Source: Thermodesulforhabdaceae bacterium (GTDB lineage: Bacteria > Desulfobacterota > Syntrophobacteria > Syntrophobacterales > Thermodesulforhabdaceae). From it: a stretch of 64,000 nucleotides of DNA. The stretch is from positions 1 to 64,000 of the forward strand of contig JBBFKT010000010.1 in the NCBI GenBank assembly GCA_037482015.1, in the 5' to 3' direction. The number at the start of each line of letters is the position of its first letter. Position 1 is the first letter of the stretch. Under the pieces are notes generated by a model, which was not told the origin of the DNA, did not search any database, and saw only the letters and a list, made by a program, of their open reading frames with translations. Both the position numbers and the translations under genes were made by a program. Positions 43,086-52,172 of the stretch are shown here, piece after piece.

Positions 43086-45029
43086 ATGATACTCTTTAGC
43101 TCATGGCAAGGAGAAATTGTAGATAATAGAGGTGTAAAGAAGGCTAAGAAACCAAAAGCGATAGCTCTGCCGGAAGAATTTAAGCCGGGAGAAAAAATTA
43201 AAGCCTTCTTTGGATGGGACGGGATTGTGGTATGCGACGATTCTGTTGATCTCATCGATATGGCTTTAAATTATGCAGATGCGATGCTTAAAGAATCCTG
43301 TGGAAAGTGCACTCCCTGTGGCCAGGGATCTCGCTTTATGCGGTCTTTTCTAGAGAAGTTGGCTAAGGGAGAAGCTACAAAGGACGACGTAGATGCGCTC
43401 CGGTCTCTTGCAGTTCTTATAAAATCCACTTCAAAATGCTCTATAGGACAGACTGCTCCAGTGCCTATATTGCATGTTCTTGAGTATTTTTCAGATGAGG
43501 TTGAAAAAAGAATTGCGTCGAAGAAGCCGGCTCAGGCTGGAAATTACCGCTACTCTGTTACAGCTCCATGTAAAAATGCCTGTCCAAGCAATCTGGATAT
43601 TCCTCGGTATGTTGAGGAGATTAGAGATGTGCGGTTTGAGGAATCTCTGTCAATCATACGGGAGATGACCTGTCTTCCTGGAACTCTTGGGCGAGTATGT
43701 GTCCGTCCCTGTGAATCTAATTGTCGTCGAGCCCTTGTGGAAGGATCGGTATCAATAAAATGGTTAAAAAGGTTTGCCGCCGATTTTGAATTTGAACATA
43801 GAAAAAAACCCCGGATAACTAAAGTTCCTGCTACCACAGGAAAGCGAGTTGCTATCGTGGGAGCTGGGCCTGCGGGGCTTTCATGCGCTTTTTACCTTGC
43901 TCTCAAAGGCCACAGTGTAACTATTTTCGAAAAATCGAAAGAACCTGGTGGAATGGCTACATATGGAATTCCTGATTATCGATTACCTCCAGACGTTCTT
44001 AGACGACATGAGGTTGATATCATTAAAGGTTTAGGCGTTGAAATTCGTTATGGTGTTGAAGTTGGTAAAGACGTAATGATCATGGATCTTCACAGGGACT
44101 ACGATGCCGTCTTTATAGGTGTTGGTGCTCAGACCAGTGCTAAAATGGGTATAGAAGGTGAAGATAAAGGATACAGGGGGTTCATTCCAGGTGTTAGATA
44201 CCTTTACGACATAAACAATGGTATTGATCCTTATCCTGAAGGAAAGCGTGTAGTGGTTGTTGGCGGTGGTAATGTGGCGATGGACTGTGTGCGATGTTCC
44301 TTCAGAGTGGGTAAAACTGATGTGCATCTTGTTTATAGACGTTCTCGAGCCGAAATGCCGGCGGATCCAGAGGAAATTCACGATGCAGAAGAGGAAGGGG
44401 TGATCTTTCACTTCCTTTGTAATCCCACAAGAATTATCGAACAGGATGGTAAAGTAGTTGGAGTTGAACTCATTAAGATGGAACTCGGAGAGCCGGATCA
44501 AAGCGGAAGAAGACGACCGGTTCCAGTTCCAGGATCAGAGTTCATCCTGGAAACCGATATTCTGATCCCTGCTATAGGTCAGGCTGTTGACCTTTCTTTT
44601 TTGGCTGGCTGTAAAGATATAAAACTTACCAAATGGAAAACCATAGATGCTAATCCGGACACCTTTGAGACTTCAGTTAAGGGAATTTTCGCCGCGGGAG
44701 ATTGCGTGACGGGACCTGATGTGCTGGTTAGAGCCGCTGGTGGAGGAAGAAAAGCTGCCGATAGGATTGATCAATATCTCAGAGGTATTGAACCTGGTCC
44801 CGATGAAGAGGAACTCTTCGATAAGTTGTTTTCAACCATTAAGGTTTTCAACAAGAATGAAAAGATAGAAGTTCCGGACGGTATGGAAAGAAAGGAACTT
44901 CAAAAGCTGGATCCAGAAAAGAGAAAATGGACCTTTGAAGAAGTAGAAAAAGGTTACACACCGTCTGAAGCAATATATGAGGCGCAGAGATGCCTTAGGT
45001 GTTATCGTATAGGAATGATAGCCTGTTAA
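43086..45029 (+). CDS. NuoF iron-sulfur domain fused to a GltD-like NADPH/FAD oxidoreductase (SfrB-like)
   Basis: This 647-residue protein occupies the place of nuoE and nuoF. Residues 55-140 match only the C-terminal [4Fe-4S] domain of NuoF, with Cys72, Cys75, Cys78 and Cys118. Residues 155-235 resemble the GltD N-terminal cluster domain (Cys162, 166, 205, 209 and 213). Residues 253-570 have FAD motif GAGPAG (259-264) and a second nucleotide motif GGGNVAMD with R418, R419 and R421, favouring NADPH. A C-terminal CLRC follows. The FMN domain of NuoF and NuoE is missing. The arrangement resembles SfrB of Geobacter. It likely oxidises NADPH or transfers electrons to or from it. Confidence 0.85.
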   Translation: MILFSSWQGEIVDNRGVKKAKKPKAIALPEEFKPGEKIKAFFGWDGIVVCDDSVDLIDMALNYADAMLKESCGKCTPCGQGSRFMRSFLEKLAKGEATKDDVDALRSLAVLIKSTSKCSIGQTAPVPILHVLEYFSDEVEKRIASKKPAQAGNYRYSVTAPCKNACPSNLDIPRYVEEIRDVRFEESLSIIREMTCLPGTLGRVCVRPCESNCRRALVEGSVSIKWLKRFAADFEFEHRKKPRITKVPATTGKRVAIVGAGPAGLSCAFYLALKGHSVTIFEKSKEPGGMATYGIPDYRLPPDVLRRHEVDIIKGLGVEIRYGVEVGKDVMIMDLHRDYDAVFIGVGAQTSAKMGIEGEDKGYRGFIPGVRYLYDINNGIDPYPEGKRVVVVGGGNVAMDCVRCSFRVGKTDVHLVYRRSRAEMPADPEEIHDAEEEGVIFHFLCNPTRIIEQDGKVVGVELIKMELGEPDQSGRRRPVPVPGSEFILETDILIPAIGQAVDLSFLAGCKDIKLTKWKTIDANPDTFETSVKGIFAAGDCVTGPDVLVRAAGGGRKAADRIDQYLRGIEPGPDEEELFDKLFSTIKVFNKNEKIEVPDGMERKELQKLDPEKRKWTFEEVEKGYTPSEAIYEAQRCLRCYRIGMIAC

Positions 45030-45067
45030 GGGTATCTTTTTGAGAAGCAAATATAAAAGGGGATTGG

Positions 45068-47773
45068 ATGCCAGCTATGATAACTGTAACGATAGATGGG
45101 AGAGAAATTCGAACTGAAGCGGGGAAGACGATCCTTGAGGTGGCGAGAGCTAATGGGATTCATATCCCTACTCTGTGCTTTCTCGAGGGGCTTCTCCCAA
45201 TAGGAGCTTGCAGGCTTTGCATTGTAGAAATTGACGGATACGATCAGCCCCAGCCTTCCTGTGTCCAAGTGGTTACAGATGGAATGAACATTAGAACCGA
45301 TACGGATAATCTCCGCCAGATGAGGCGAGATATCCTCAAGCTACTTCTTCTTGAACATCCACTGGATTGTCCTATCTGCGATAAGGCAGGGGAATGCACA
45401 CTGCAGGATCTGGTTTACGAGCTAGGTTATGATACCAAGATAGTGGAAGGGGCTGCTGGAGTGCCAATGCTTCATAAGCCTCCAGAGGCATGGTCCACAA
45501 TTGGTATCAAATACTTTCCCAGTCGCTGTGTTGTCTGTCAACGTTGCGTGCATGTCTGTTTGGAAAAGGTAGGGCAGGGAGTTCTTGAAGTTAACAAAGA
45601 TGGTTCTGTGCCTCGGATTGTTCCTAGTCATCCGGAAAAATGCATATCCTGTGGGGAATGTCTTGCAGTATGTCCTGTGGGGGCTCTTACTGAAGATGTT
45701 AGTGCTCTTAAAGCTAGACCTTGGGAAAAAACCAAAACCCGCACAGTTTGTCCTTACTGTGGTGTTGGATGTAATCTAGAACTCAACGTGGCAAGTGATC
45801 AGGTTATTAAGGTTACTGTGGATGAAACTGTTCCGCCAAATTATGGGGTTTTATGCGCAAAGGGAAGGTTCGGCTTTGAATTTATAAACAGCGAAAAAAG
45901 GCTTCAAAAGCCACTTGTGAGAAATGGCAATTCCTTTAAGGAAGTTTCTTGGGATGAAGCTCTGAACTATGTGGCAAAGAAGCTTAAAGAAATTAAAGAT
46001 CAATATGGATCTTCAGCCATAGCTGGTCTTTGCTCGGCAAGGTGCACGAACGAAGACAATTATATTTTCCAAAAATTCATGCGTGCGGTGATCGGAACCA
46101 ATAATGTCGATCACTGCGCGCGTCTCTGTCACGCTTCAACGGTGGCCGGTCTGGCCACCACGCTTGGTTCCGGTGCCATGACCAATTCTATCGAGGACAT
46201 CGAAGATGCGGAAGTTGTTCTTGTGATTGGTAGTAATACCACCGAGAACCATCCTGTCTTTGGCATGAAGCTTAAAAAACTCGCTCGTATGAAAGGCACA
46301 AAAATCGTGGTCATAGATCCTCGTAGAATTGATCTAGTGGATGATGCGGTAATGCATCTGCCTTTGCGAGCTGGAACTGATATAGCTCTAGTCAATGCGA
46401 TGTTGAACGTGATCATTCGAGAAGAATTATATGACAAGAAGTTTGTGGAAGAGCATACAGAGGGATTTGAAGAGCTAGTTAAGGTGGTAGAATCCTATAC
46501 TCCCGAGAGAGCCGAAGAAATAACAGGGGTTCCGAAGGAAGATATTATTGAAGTTGCTAGAACTTATGCTAGGGCTCAAAGGGCGGCTATCGTATATTGC
46601 ATGGGTGTAACCCAGCATACTAAAGGGACAGATAACGTCAAGAGCCTATCAAATCTTGCTCTTGTTTGTGGCCATATTGGTAAACCAGGGACGGGTGTTA
46701 ATCCCTTGAGAGGCCAGAATAACGTTCAAGGTGCCTGCGATATGGGAGGATTGCCTGTCTTCTATCCTGGTTACCAGAGAGTTGACGTTGAGGATGTGAA
46801 AAGAAAATTTGAAAAGCTGTGGAATGTTAAGCAACTTTCGACAGAACCGGGATTAACTGTAGTGGAGATGGGACATGCTGCATTGGAAGGGAAAATTAAA
46901 GCTCTTTACATCATGGGAGAAAATCCCATTCTGACCGATCCTGATCTTCATCATCTTGAGGAAGCTCTTGAGAAGCTCGAGCTGTTAATTGTTCAGGATA
47001 TTTTCTTCACAGATACCTGTAAATTTGCTCATGTTGTCCTGCCTTCTAGCTCTTTTGCAGAAAAAGATGGGACATTCACCAATACCGAGCGGCGAGTGCA
47101 GCGGGTTAGAAAAGCTCTTAAGCCAAAAGGTGATGTGAAGGATGATTGGAGAATCATAGCGGAACTGTCAGAAAGACTTGGATATCCGATGCCTTATAGA
47201 AACACAGAGGAGATATTTGAAGAGATTCGTAAGGCAACGCCTCAATATGCAGGTATAACCTATCGGCGTATTGAAAAAGTGGGAATTCAATGGCCCTGTC
47301 CAACAGAGGATCATCCTGGCACGCCTATCCTTCATGTGGGCAAGATCGCTAGAGGCAAGGGGTTATTGGTGCCGGTTGAATATAAGCCTCCAAAGGAACA
47401 ACCAGATAGGGAGTATCCCTTTGTTCTGGTTACAGGTAGAAACTATTACCAGTATCATACCGGAACAATGTCTAGAAAGTGCAAAGTTCTTAACTATGGA
47501 GCACCCGAGCCTGTGTTAGAGATGCATCCTATGGATGCTCATGTGCTTGGGGTTTCTCCTGATGATATCGTGAAACTTACCAGTAGGAGGGGAAGTATAG
47601 AGCTGAAGGTAAGAGTAAGTGAAAGGGTCAAGCGAGGGGAAGTATTTTCGACATTCCACTTCAGTGAGGCAAGGGTAAACATTCTTACGGGAAGTGAGCT
47701 TGATCCCGTAGCGAAAATTCCAGAATTAAAGGTCACAGCTGTTCGTATTGAAAAGGTTGGAAAAGGGGAATAG
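45068..47773 (+). CDS. NuoG/formate-dehydrogenase-like molybdopterin subunit (SfrA-like)
   Basis: This 901-residue protein begins like NuoG: [2Fe-2S] ligands Cys37, 48, 51 and 65, then His97/Cys101/104/110 and two ferredoxin clusters (Cys154-164 and Cys192-202). It continues as a molybdopterin oxidoreductase with the cluster at Cys228/231/235/263 and Lys265. Canonical NuoG lacks a working Mo site. Here Cys354-His355 (ARLCHAS) and Arg548 (PLRGQNNVQGACDMGG) align with the Sec140-His141-Arg333 of E. coli FDH-H, at spacing 194 against 193. It could therefore be an active formate dehydrogenase. ATG 45068 follows AAAGGGGATT. It lies between the GltD-like gene and nuoH. Confidence 0.88.
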   Translation: MPAMITVTIDGREIRTEAGKTILEVARANGIHIPTLCFLEGLLPIGACRLCIVEIDGYDQPQPSCVQVVTDGMNIRTDTDNLRQMRRDILKLLLLEHPLDCPICDKAGECTLQDLVYELGYDTKIVEGAAGVPMLHKPPEAWSTIGIKYFPSRCVVCQRCVHVCLEKVGQGVLEVNKDGSVPRIVPSHPEKCISCGECLAVCPVGALTEDVSALKARPWEKTKTRTVCPYCGVGCNLELNVASDQVIKVTVDETVPPNYGVLCAKGRFGFEFINSEKRLQKPLVRNGNSFKEVSWDEALNYVAKKLKEIKDQYGSSAIAGLCSARCTNEDNYIFQKFMRAVIGTNNVDHCARLCHASTVAGLATTLGSGAMTNSIEDIEDAEVVLVIGSNTTENHPVFGMKLKKLARMKGTKIVVIDPRRIDLVDDAVMHLPLRAGTDIALVNAMLNVIIREELYDKKFVEEHTEGFEELVKVVESYTPERAEEITGVPKEDIIEVARTYARAQRAAIVYCMGVTQHTKGTDNVKSLSNLALVCGHIGKPGTGVNPLRGQNNVQGACDMGGLPVFYPGYQRVDVEDVKRKFEKLWNVKQLSTEPGLTVVEMGHAALEGKIKALYIMGENPILTDPDLHHLEEALEKLELLIVQDIFFTDTCKFAHVVLPSSSFAEKDGTFTNTERRVQRVRKALKPKGDVKDDWRIIAELSERLGYPMPYRNTEEIFEEIRKATPQYAGITYRRIEKVGIQWPCPTEDHPGTPILHVGKIARGKGLLVPVEYKPPKEQPDREYPFVLVTGRNYYQYHTGTMSRKCKVLNYGAPEPVLEMHPMDAHVLGVSPDDIVKLTSRRGSIELKVRVSERVKRGEVFSTFHFSEARVNILTGSELDPVAKIPELKVTAVRIEKVGKGE

Positions 47774-47776
47774 ACT

Positions 47777-48772
47777 ATGAGCCCTAACGTGATAGTGTTT
47801 CTGTTAGTAAAGATCATAGTAATCTTTGCTCTGGTCATGCTTGTGGTAGCATACCTGACGCTTTTAGAGCGGAAGGTGCTTGGTCACATGCAAATCCGTC
47901 TGGGTCCCATGTTCGCTGGTTGGCATGGGATATTACAACCCATTGCAGATGGTATTAAGCTGTTTTTCAAAGAAGATATTATTACGAAAGAAGCAGATAA
48001 GTTATTTTATTTCCTGTCTCCAGCTCTTAGTATTATTCCAACCATAATGATATTCGCTGTTATCCCCTTTGGTGATGAGACAACACTTTGGGGATTGCTT
48101 AAAGAGCCGGTAAAGTTAAGTATTACAGAACTAAATATCGGGATACTTTATGTCTTTGCGATGGGTGGGTTAGCGACCTACGGAGTAGTTTTTGGTGGTT
48201 GGGCCCAGAACAATAAATATTCTCTTTTGGGCGGAGTAAGAGCTGCTGCTCAGCTTATAAGTTATGAAGTTGCTTTTACTCTATCGGTTTTTGGAGTTAT
48301 CCTGCTGGCGGGATCTCTAAATCTTGTTGAGATTGTAAATAAACAGAAAAATATGTGGTATATTGTTTATCAGCCTGTAGGTTTTCTATTGTTCCTCATT
48401 GCTTCAGTGGCAGAATTGAAAAGAACCCCCTTTGACTTACCCGAAGCAGAAAGTGAGTTGGTAGCCGGTTTCCACGCTGATTACAGTAGTATGAAGTTTG
48501 CGATGTTCTTTATGGCTGAGTATGCGAGTATCATTGTTTGTGCTTGTATAGGGACGGTTCTGTTTTTAGGAGGATGGCATGGTCCCTCCTTCCTGCCACC
48601 TTTCGTATGGTACATGCTTAAGGTTTTTGTATTGATGTATATTATTATATGGTTGCGTGCCACATATCCTCGCCTAAGGTATGACCAGCTTATGAAATTC
48701 GGCTGGAAGGTTATGATACCTTTAGGTTTCGTTAATATATTTGCAACGGCTATTGTTTTGATCTTGGTCTAA
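47777..48772 (+). CDS. nuoH: Complex I subunit NuoH
   Basis: The 331-residue membrane protein has the NuoH motifs LLERKVLGHMQIRLGPM and ELKRTPFDLPEAESELVAGFH, which line the quinone entry chamber. About eight spans are visible. It starts three bases after the NuoG-like gene, so the molybdopterin subunit is translated with the membrane arm. Confidence 0.96.
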   Translation: MSPNVIVFLLVKIIVIFALVMLVVAYLTLLERKVLGHMQIRLGPMFAGWHGILQPIADGIKLFFKEDIITKEADKLFYFLSPALSIIPTIMIFAVIPFGDETTLWGLLKEPVKLSITELNIGILYVFAMGGLATYGVVFGGWAQNNKYSLLGGVRAAAQLISYEVAFTLSVFGVILLAGSLNLVEIVNKQKNMWYIVYQPVGFLLFLIASVAELKRTPFDLPEAESELVAGFHADYSSMKFAMFFMAEYASIIVCACIGTVLFLGGWHGPSFLPPFVWYMLKVFVLMYIIIWLRATYPRLRYDQLMKFGWKVMIPLGFVNIFATAIVLILV

Positions 48773-48787
48773 AAGGTGGAGTGAACC

Positions 48788-49198
48788 ATGATTACGCCGC
48801 TTCTTAAAGGTTTGTGGGTAACATTTAAGCACTTTATTTCTAAACCAATTACGGTGCAGTATCCAAAAGAACGGGTAGGATCCTTTGATGGTTATAGAGG
48901 ACTTCAGGCGATTAGAAGAAATCCAGATGGAAGTATAAAATGTGTCGCCTGTGGTTTGTGTGAAGCTGTATGTCCAGCTCTTGCTATCAAAATAGAAATA
49001 GGAGAGCACGAAGGTCGACGTTTTCCTCTTACCTATGTGCTTGATGGTTTTAGATGTATCTATTGTGGACTCTGCGAAGATGTTTGTCCGGTAAACGCTA
49101 TATACCTAACTAAAGAATATGAAAATGTTCGGTATACAAAAGAAGAACTGATGCTAGACAAAAACACACTCCTTAAAAGAGGAGAGATGGCAAAATGA
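48788..49198 (+). CDS. nuoI: Complex I subunit NuoI
   Basis: This 136-residue protein has two [4Fe-4S] motifs (CVACGLCEAVCP and CIYCGLCEDVCP) that hold the N6a and N6b clusters linking the NuoG-type subunit to NuoB. The start at 48788 follows AGGTGGAGTGAACC. Its TGA overlaps the nuoJ start. Confidence 0.95.
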   Translation: MITPLLKGLWVTFKHFISKPITVQYPKERVGSFDGYRGLQAIRRNPDGSIKCVACGLCEAVCPALAIKIEIGEHEGRRFPLTYVLDGFRCIYCGLCEDVCPVNAIYLTKEYENVRYTKEELMLDKNTLLKRGEMAK

Positions 49199-49752
49199 TT
49201 CAGGAATATCTAGGATATGGGTTTTCATTTTTAGCTGTAGCACTGGCAATTTCTACTATTCTTCAAAAAAACCCCATTTACAGTGCGGCATCGCTTATTG
49301 GTGTTATGCTGATGTTGGCATGTAACTATGTTCTTCTTAACGCTGAATTCATTGCGGCTATTCAGGTGATCGTTTACGCTGGAGCCATAATGGTGCTTTT
49401 CGTGTTCGTTATCATGTTGATAAACATTGAATATGTAAAACGGGAAAAATTGTATTACCGGGGAAGGATTTTCGGCGTGATTATTGGTATGGCACTTTTG
49501 CTCAAGTTGCTGATAGTTGGGTATTCTCTTGCTATTAAGGTTCAGGAAGGCGACCTTCCAATACCAAAAGACATGGATTCCACGAAAGTTATTGGTAAGT
49601 ATCTATTTTCAAATTACATCCTTCCCTTCGAAGTTATTTCAGTTGTGTTACTGATTGGAATAATTGGAGCAGTTGTTTTAGGTAAGAAAGAGCGAAATGG
49701 CGAGATAGAAAGGGAAACAACAATAAAAGCGGTGCGACACGTCGATATGTAG
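49195..49752 (+). CDS. nuoJ: Complex I subunit NuoJ
   Basis: The 185-residue protein has five hydrophobic spans and the NuoJ motif FIAAIQVIVYAGAIMVLFVFVIMLI. It overlaps nuoI by ATGA. Its C-terminus is charged (GKKERNGEIERETTIK). Confidence 0.93.
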   Translation: MIQEYLGYGFSFLAVALAISTILQKNPIYSAASLIGVMLMLACNYVLLNAEFIAAIQVIVYAGAIMVLFVFVIMLINIEYVKREKLYYRGRIFGVIIGMALLLKLLIVGYSLAIKVQEGDLPIPKDMDSTKVIGKYLFSNYILPFEVISVVLLIGIIGAVVLGKKERNGEIERETTIKAVRHVDM

Positions 49753-49773
49753 TTCTGTAAAGGGGGGATGTTA

Positions 49774-50079
49774 ATGATAAACCAAATGAATTTCTTTCTT
49801 ATGATAGGGCTTCTGATATTCGGTATAGGAGCCATAGGATTACTGGTCAGAAGAAACCTTATTATCTGCTTTATGAGTATTGAGCTGATGCTTAACGGAG
49901 TCAATTTGATATTCGTGACGTTTTCGCATTATCTTCAGTCGGCTGTGGGAGTGCTTTACGTGTTGTTTATTATGGCTCTTGCTGCAGCAGAAGTGGCAAT
50001 AGGGTTAGCAATAATTCTTCTGATCTATAGGTTAAAAGGCACAGTGGATATGGATAGCCTAAACACCATGAAGGGATAG
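49774..50079 (+). CDS. nuoK: Complex I subunit NuoK
   Basis: The start at 49774 is preferred over 49768 because AAAGGGGGG is directly before 49768 and gives proper spacing only to 49774. The 101-residue protein has three spans and the conserved membrane Glu in FMSIELMLNGVNLIFV and AEVAIGLAIILLIYR, which are proton-path residues. Confidence 0.93.
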   Translation: MINQMNFFLMIGLLIFGIGAIGLLVRRNLIICFMSIELMLNGVNLIFVTFSHYLQSAVGVLYVLFIMALAAAEVAIGLAIILLIYRLKGTVDMDSLNTMKG

Positions 50080-50092
50080 AAGAGGTGGTAAT

Positions 50093-52162
50093 ATGTTTGA
50101 TTTTATAGTTCTTATTCCGCTTTTTCCGCTCTTTGGCGCATTCCTTAACGGAATATATGGTGTATTCCGTGATAAGTGGGCTAATAAACCTTCCCACACA
50201 ATAGGAGTTGCCGCTATAGGGCTCGCCTTCGGTTTGATGCTACTTATAGTCTACAAAATGTTAAGTGTTCCAATTATATTGCTAGCTCTCGTGCCAGCTC
50301 TGGGTGCTTTTTTGAATTTTATCTTTGGGTATCGCTGGAGTGATAAGCTTGTTAGCATAATTGGAGTTGGTTCAATAGGTATATCTTTCTTGCTATCGTC
50401 GTTAGCACTTTGGAAGCTTATTCACCTTGAACCAGAAGCCAGATTTATTGAGGTAGTATTTTACAAATGGATGGTTTCAGGAGATTTATCTCTGGATGTG
50501 GCTTTCCTGCTAGATCCTCTTAGTGCTGTAATGATAATGGTGGTTACCGGTGTAGGATTTCTCATCCATGCATATTCTATCGGTTATATGCACAACGATC
50601 CATCTTATCCAAGATTCTTTTCTTACCTTAATCTTTTCGTGTTCTTCATGCTTATCCTGGTTATGGCTAATAATTTCCCCCTGATGTTTGTAGGTTGGGA
50701 AGGTGTAGGACTTTGTTCATACCTTCTTATCGGTTTTTGGTTTGAGGATGATTACAATGCCTACGCTGGTAATAAAGCCTTTATTGTTAACAGAATAGGG
50801 GATTTTGGCTTTATTCTTGCCATATTCCTCATTTTCGTAAATTTTGGAACGCTTAACTATAAGGATGTTTTTGAGACAGCCAGTAGAGTCCTACCTTATA
50901 ATGGATTTACCGTTACAGCGATCACGCTTCTCCTTTTTGTAGGTGCTACTGGAAAATCGTCCCAGATTCCCCTTTATGTTTGGCTTCCTGACGCTATGGC
51001 TGGTCCCACACCTGTTTCAGCCTTGATCCATGCCGCCACGATGGTCACGGCTGGAGTATATATGGTTGCTAGATGTAATGCTCTATACACTCTTGCTCCT
51101 GTATCCCTGGCTGTTGTGGCAACAATTGGAGCCCTCACAGCGATGTTTGCTGCAAGTATGGGATTTGCTCAAAGGGATATTAAGCGTATTCTCGCATATT
51201 CAACAATCAGTCAGCTTGGGTATATGTTCTTGGGAGTGGGAGTAGCAGCCTTTTCGGCTGGTATCTTCCACTTGGTAACACATGCCTTTTTTAAGGCTCT
51301 ACTGTTCTTGAGCGCCGGTAGCGTAATACATGCTATGGGCGGAGAACAGGACGTAATGAAGATGGGGGGACTTAAAGGTTATATTCGCAAAACCTTTATG
51401 GTGTCCCTTGTAGGAACTCTTGCTATCGCTGGTATGCCCGGTTTGTCGGGCTTTTTCAGTAAGGATGAGATATTGTGGCAGGCTTATTCCAGCCCCTATG
51501 GTAGCAAATTTCTGTGGGCTATAGGGGTAATTACGGCAGGAATGACGGCTTTCTACATGTTCCGATGGCTATTCCTTATCTTCTTCGGTGAAGAGCGAAT
51601 GGATCACGATACAAAGCATCATATACATGAATCACCAAATTCTATGCTTGTACCTCTTTATGTGTTGGCTTTTCTTTCCATCTTTGGAGGTTACATAGGA
51701 CTTCCGGAATCTCTAGGGGGTAAAAACCATTTCCACCATTTTCTCGAACCTGTTACTATGTATGCATACAAAGTCGAATGGCCTCATTATTCTCACGCTC
51801 TAGAATATACATTGATGATAGTCTCTATAGCCGTTGCTTTTGCCGGTTTTGCTCTAGCTTACATCTGCTACGTTAAGGATCCCTCAATTCCGGTCAAATT
51901 TGCCGAGAAATATAAAGCCTTATACAGATGGGTTTATAACAAATACTTTGTGGACGAATTTTACGGGTTCCTTTTTGTCACTGGCACTTTGAAAACCTGC
52001 CTGGGGATGAAGGCTTTTGACGAAAAGGGTATTGATGGAGCTGTAAACGGCACAGGTAAAAGTCTGTATTGGTCAAGTATTTTGACCAGTAAGCTTCAGA
52101 CCGGATATATCTATCACTATGTATGGGGCATTGTATTGGGTCTTCTTATCCTACTATTGTAA
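50093..52162 (+). CDS. nuoL: Complex I subunit NuoL with an N-terminal duplication
   Basis: NuoL is the distal proton-pumping antiporter-like subunit. The core has FVGWEGVGLCSYLLIGFW, the lysine-bearing TPVSALIHAATMVTAGVYM and FFKALLFLSAGSVIHAMGG. The protein is 689 residues, longer than the usual 610-650. The first about 110 residues look duplicated: IPLFPLFGAFLNGIYG near 7-22 is echoed by LALVPALGAFLNFIFG near 65-80, each followed by an IGV...IG hydrophobic span. The C-terminal amphipathic helix region is present. Confidence 0.95.
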   Translation: MFDFIVLIPLFPLFGAFLNGIYGVFRDKWANKPSHTIGVAAIGLAFGLMLLIVYKMLSVPIILLALVPALGAFLNFIFGYRWSDKLVSIIGVGSIGISFLLSSLALWKLIHLEPEARFIEVVFYKWMVSGDLSLDVAFLLDPLSAVMIMVVTGVGFLIHAYSIGYMHNDPSYPRFFSYLNLFVFFMLILVMANNFPLMFVGWEGVGLCSYLLIGFWFEDDYNAYAGNKAFIVNRIGDFGFILAIFLIFVNFGTLNYKDVFETASRVLPYNGFTVTAITLLLFVGATGKSSQIPLYVWLPDAMAGPTPVSALIHAATMVTAGVYMVARCNALYTLAPVSLAVVATIGALTAMFAASMGFAQRDIKRILAYSTISQLGYMFLGVGVAAFSAGIFHLVTHAFFKALLFLSAGSVIHAMGGEQDVMKMGGLKGYIRKTFMVSLVGTLAIAGMPGLSGFFSKDEILWQAYSSPYGSKFLWAIGVITAGMTAFYMFRWLFLIFFGEERMDHDTKHHIHESPNSMLVPLYVLAFLSIFGGYIGLPESLGGKNHFHHFLEPVTMYAYKVEWPHYSHALEYTLMIVSIAVAFAGFALAYICYVKDPSIPVKFAEKYKALYRWVYNKYFVDEFYGFLFVTGTLKTCLGMKAFDEKGIDGAVNGTGKSLYWSSILTSKLQTGYIYHYVWGIVLGLLILLL

Positions 52163-52172
52163 GAGGTAAGCG

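Noticed and set aside
44031-44501. 156-codon minus-strand frame
   Set aside because: Shadow of the GltD-like gene.
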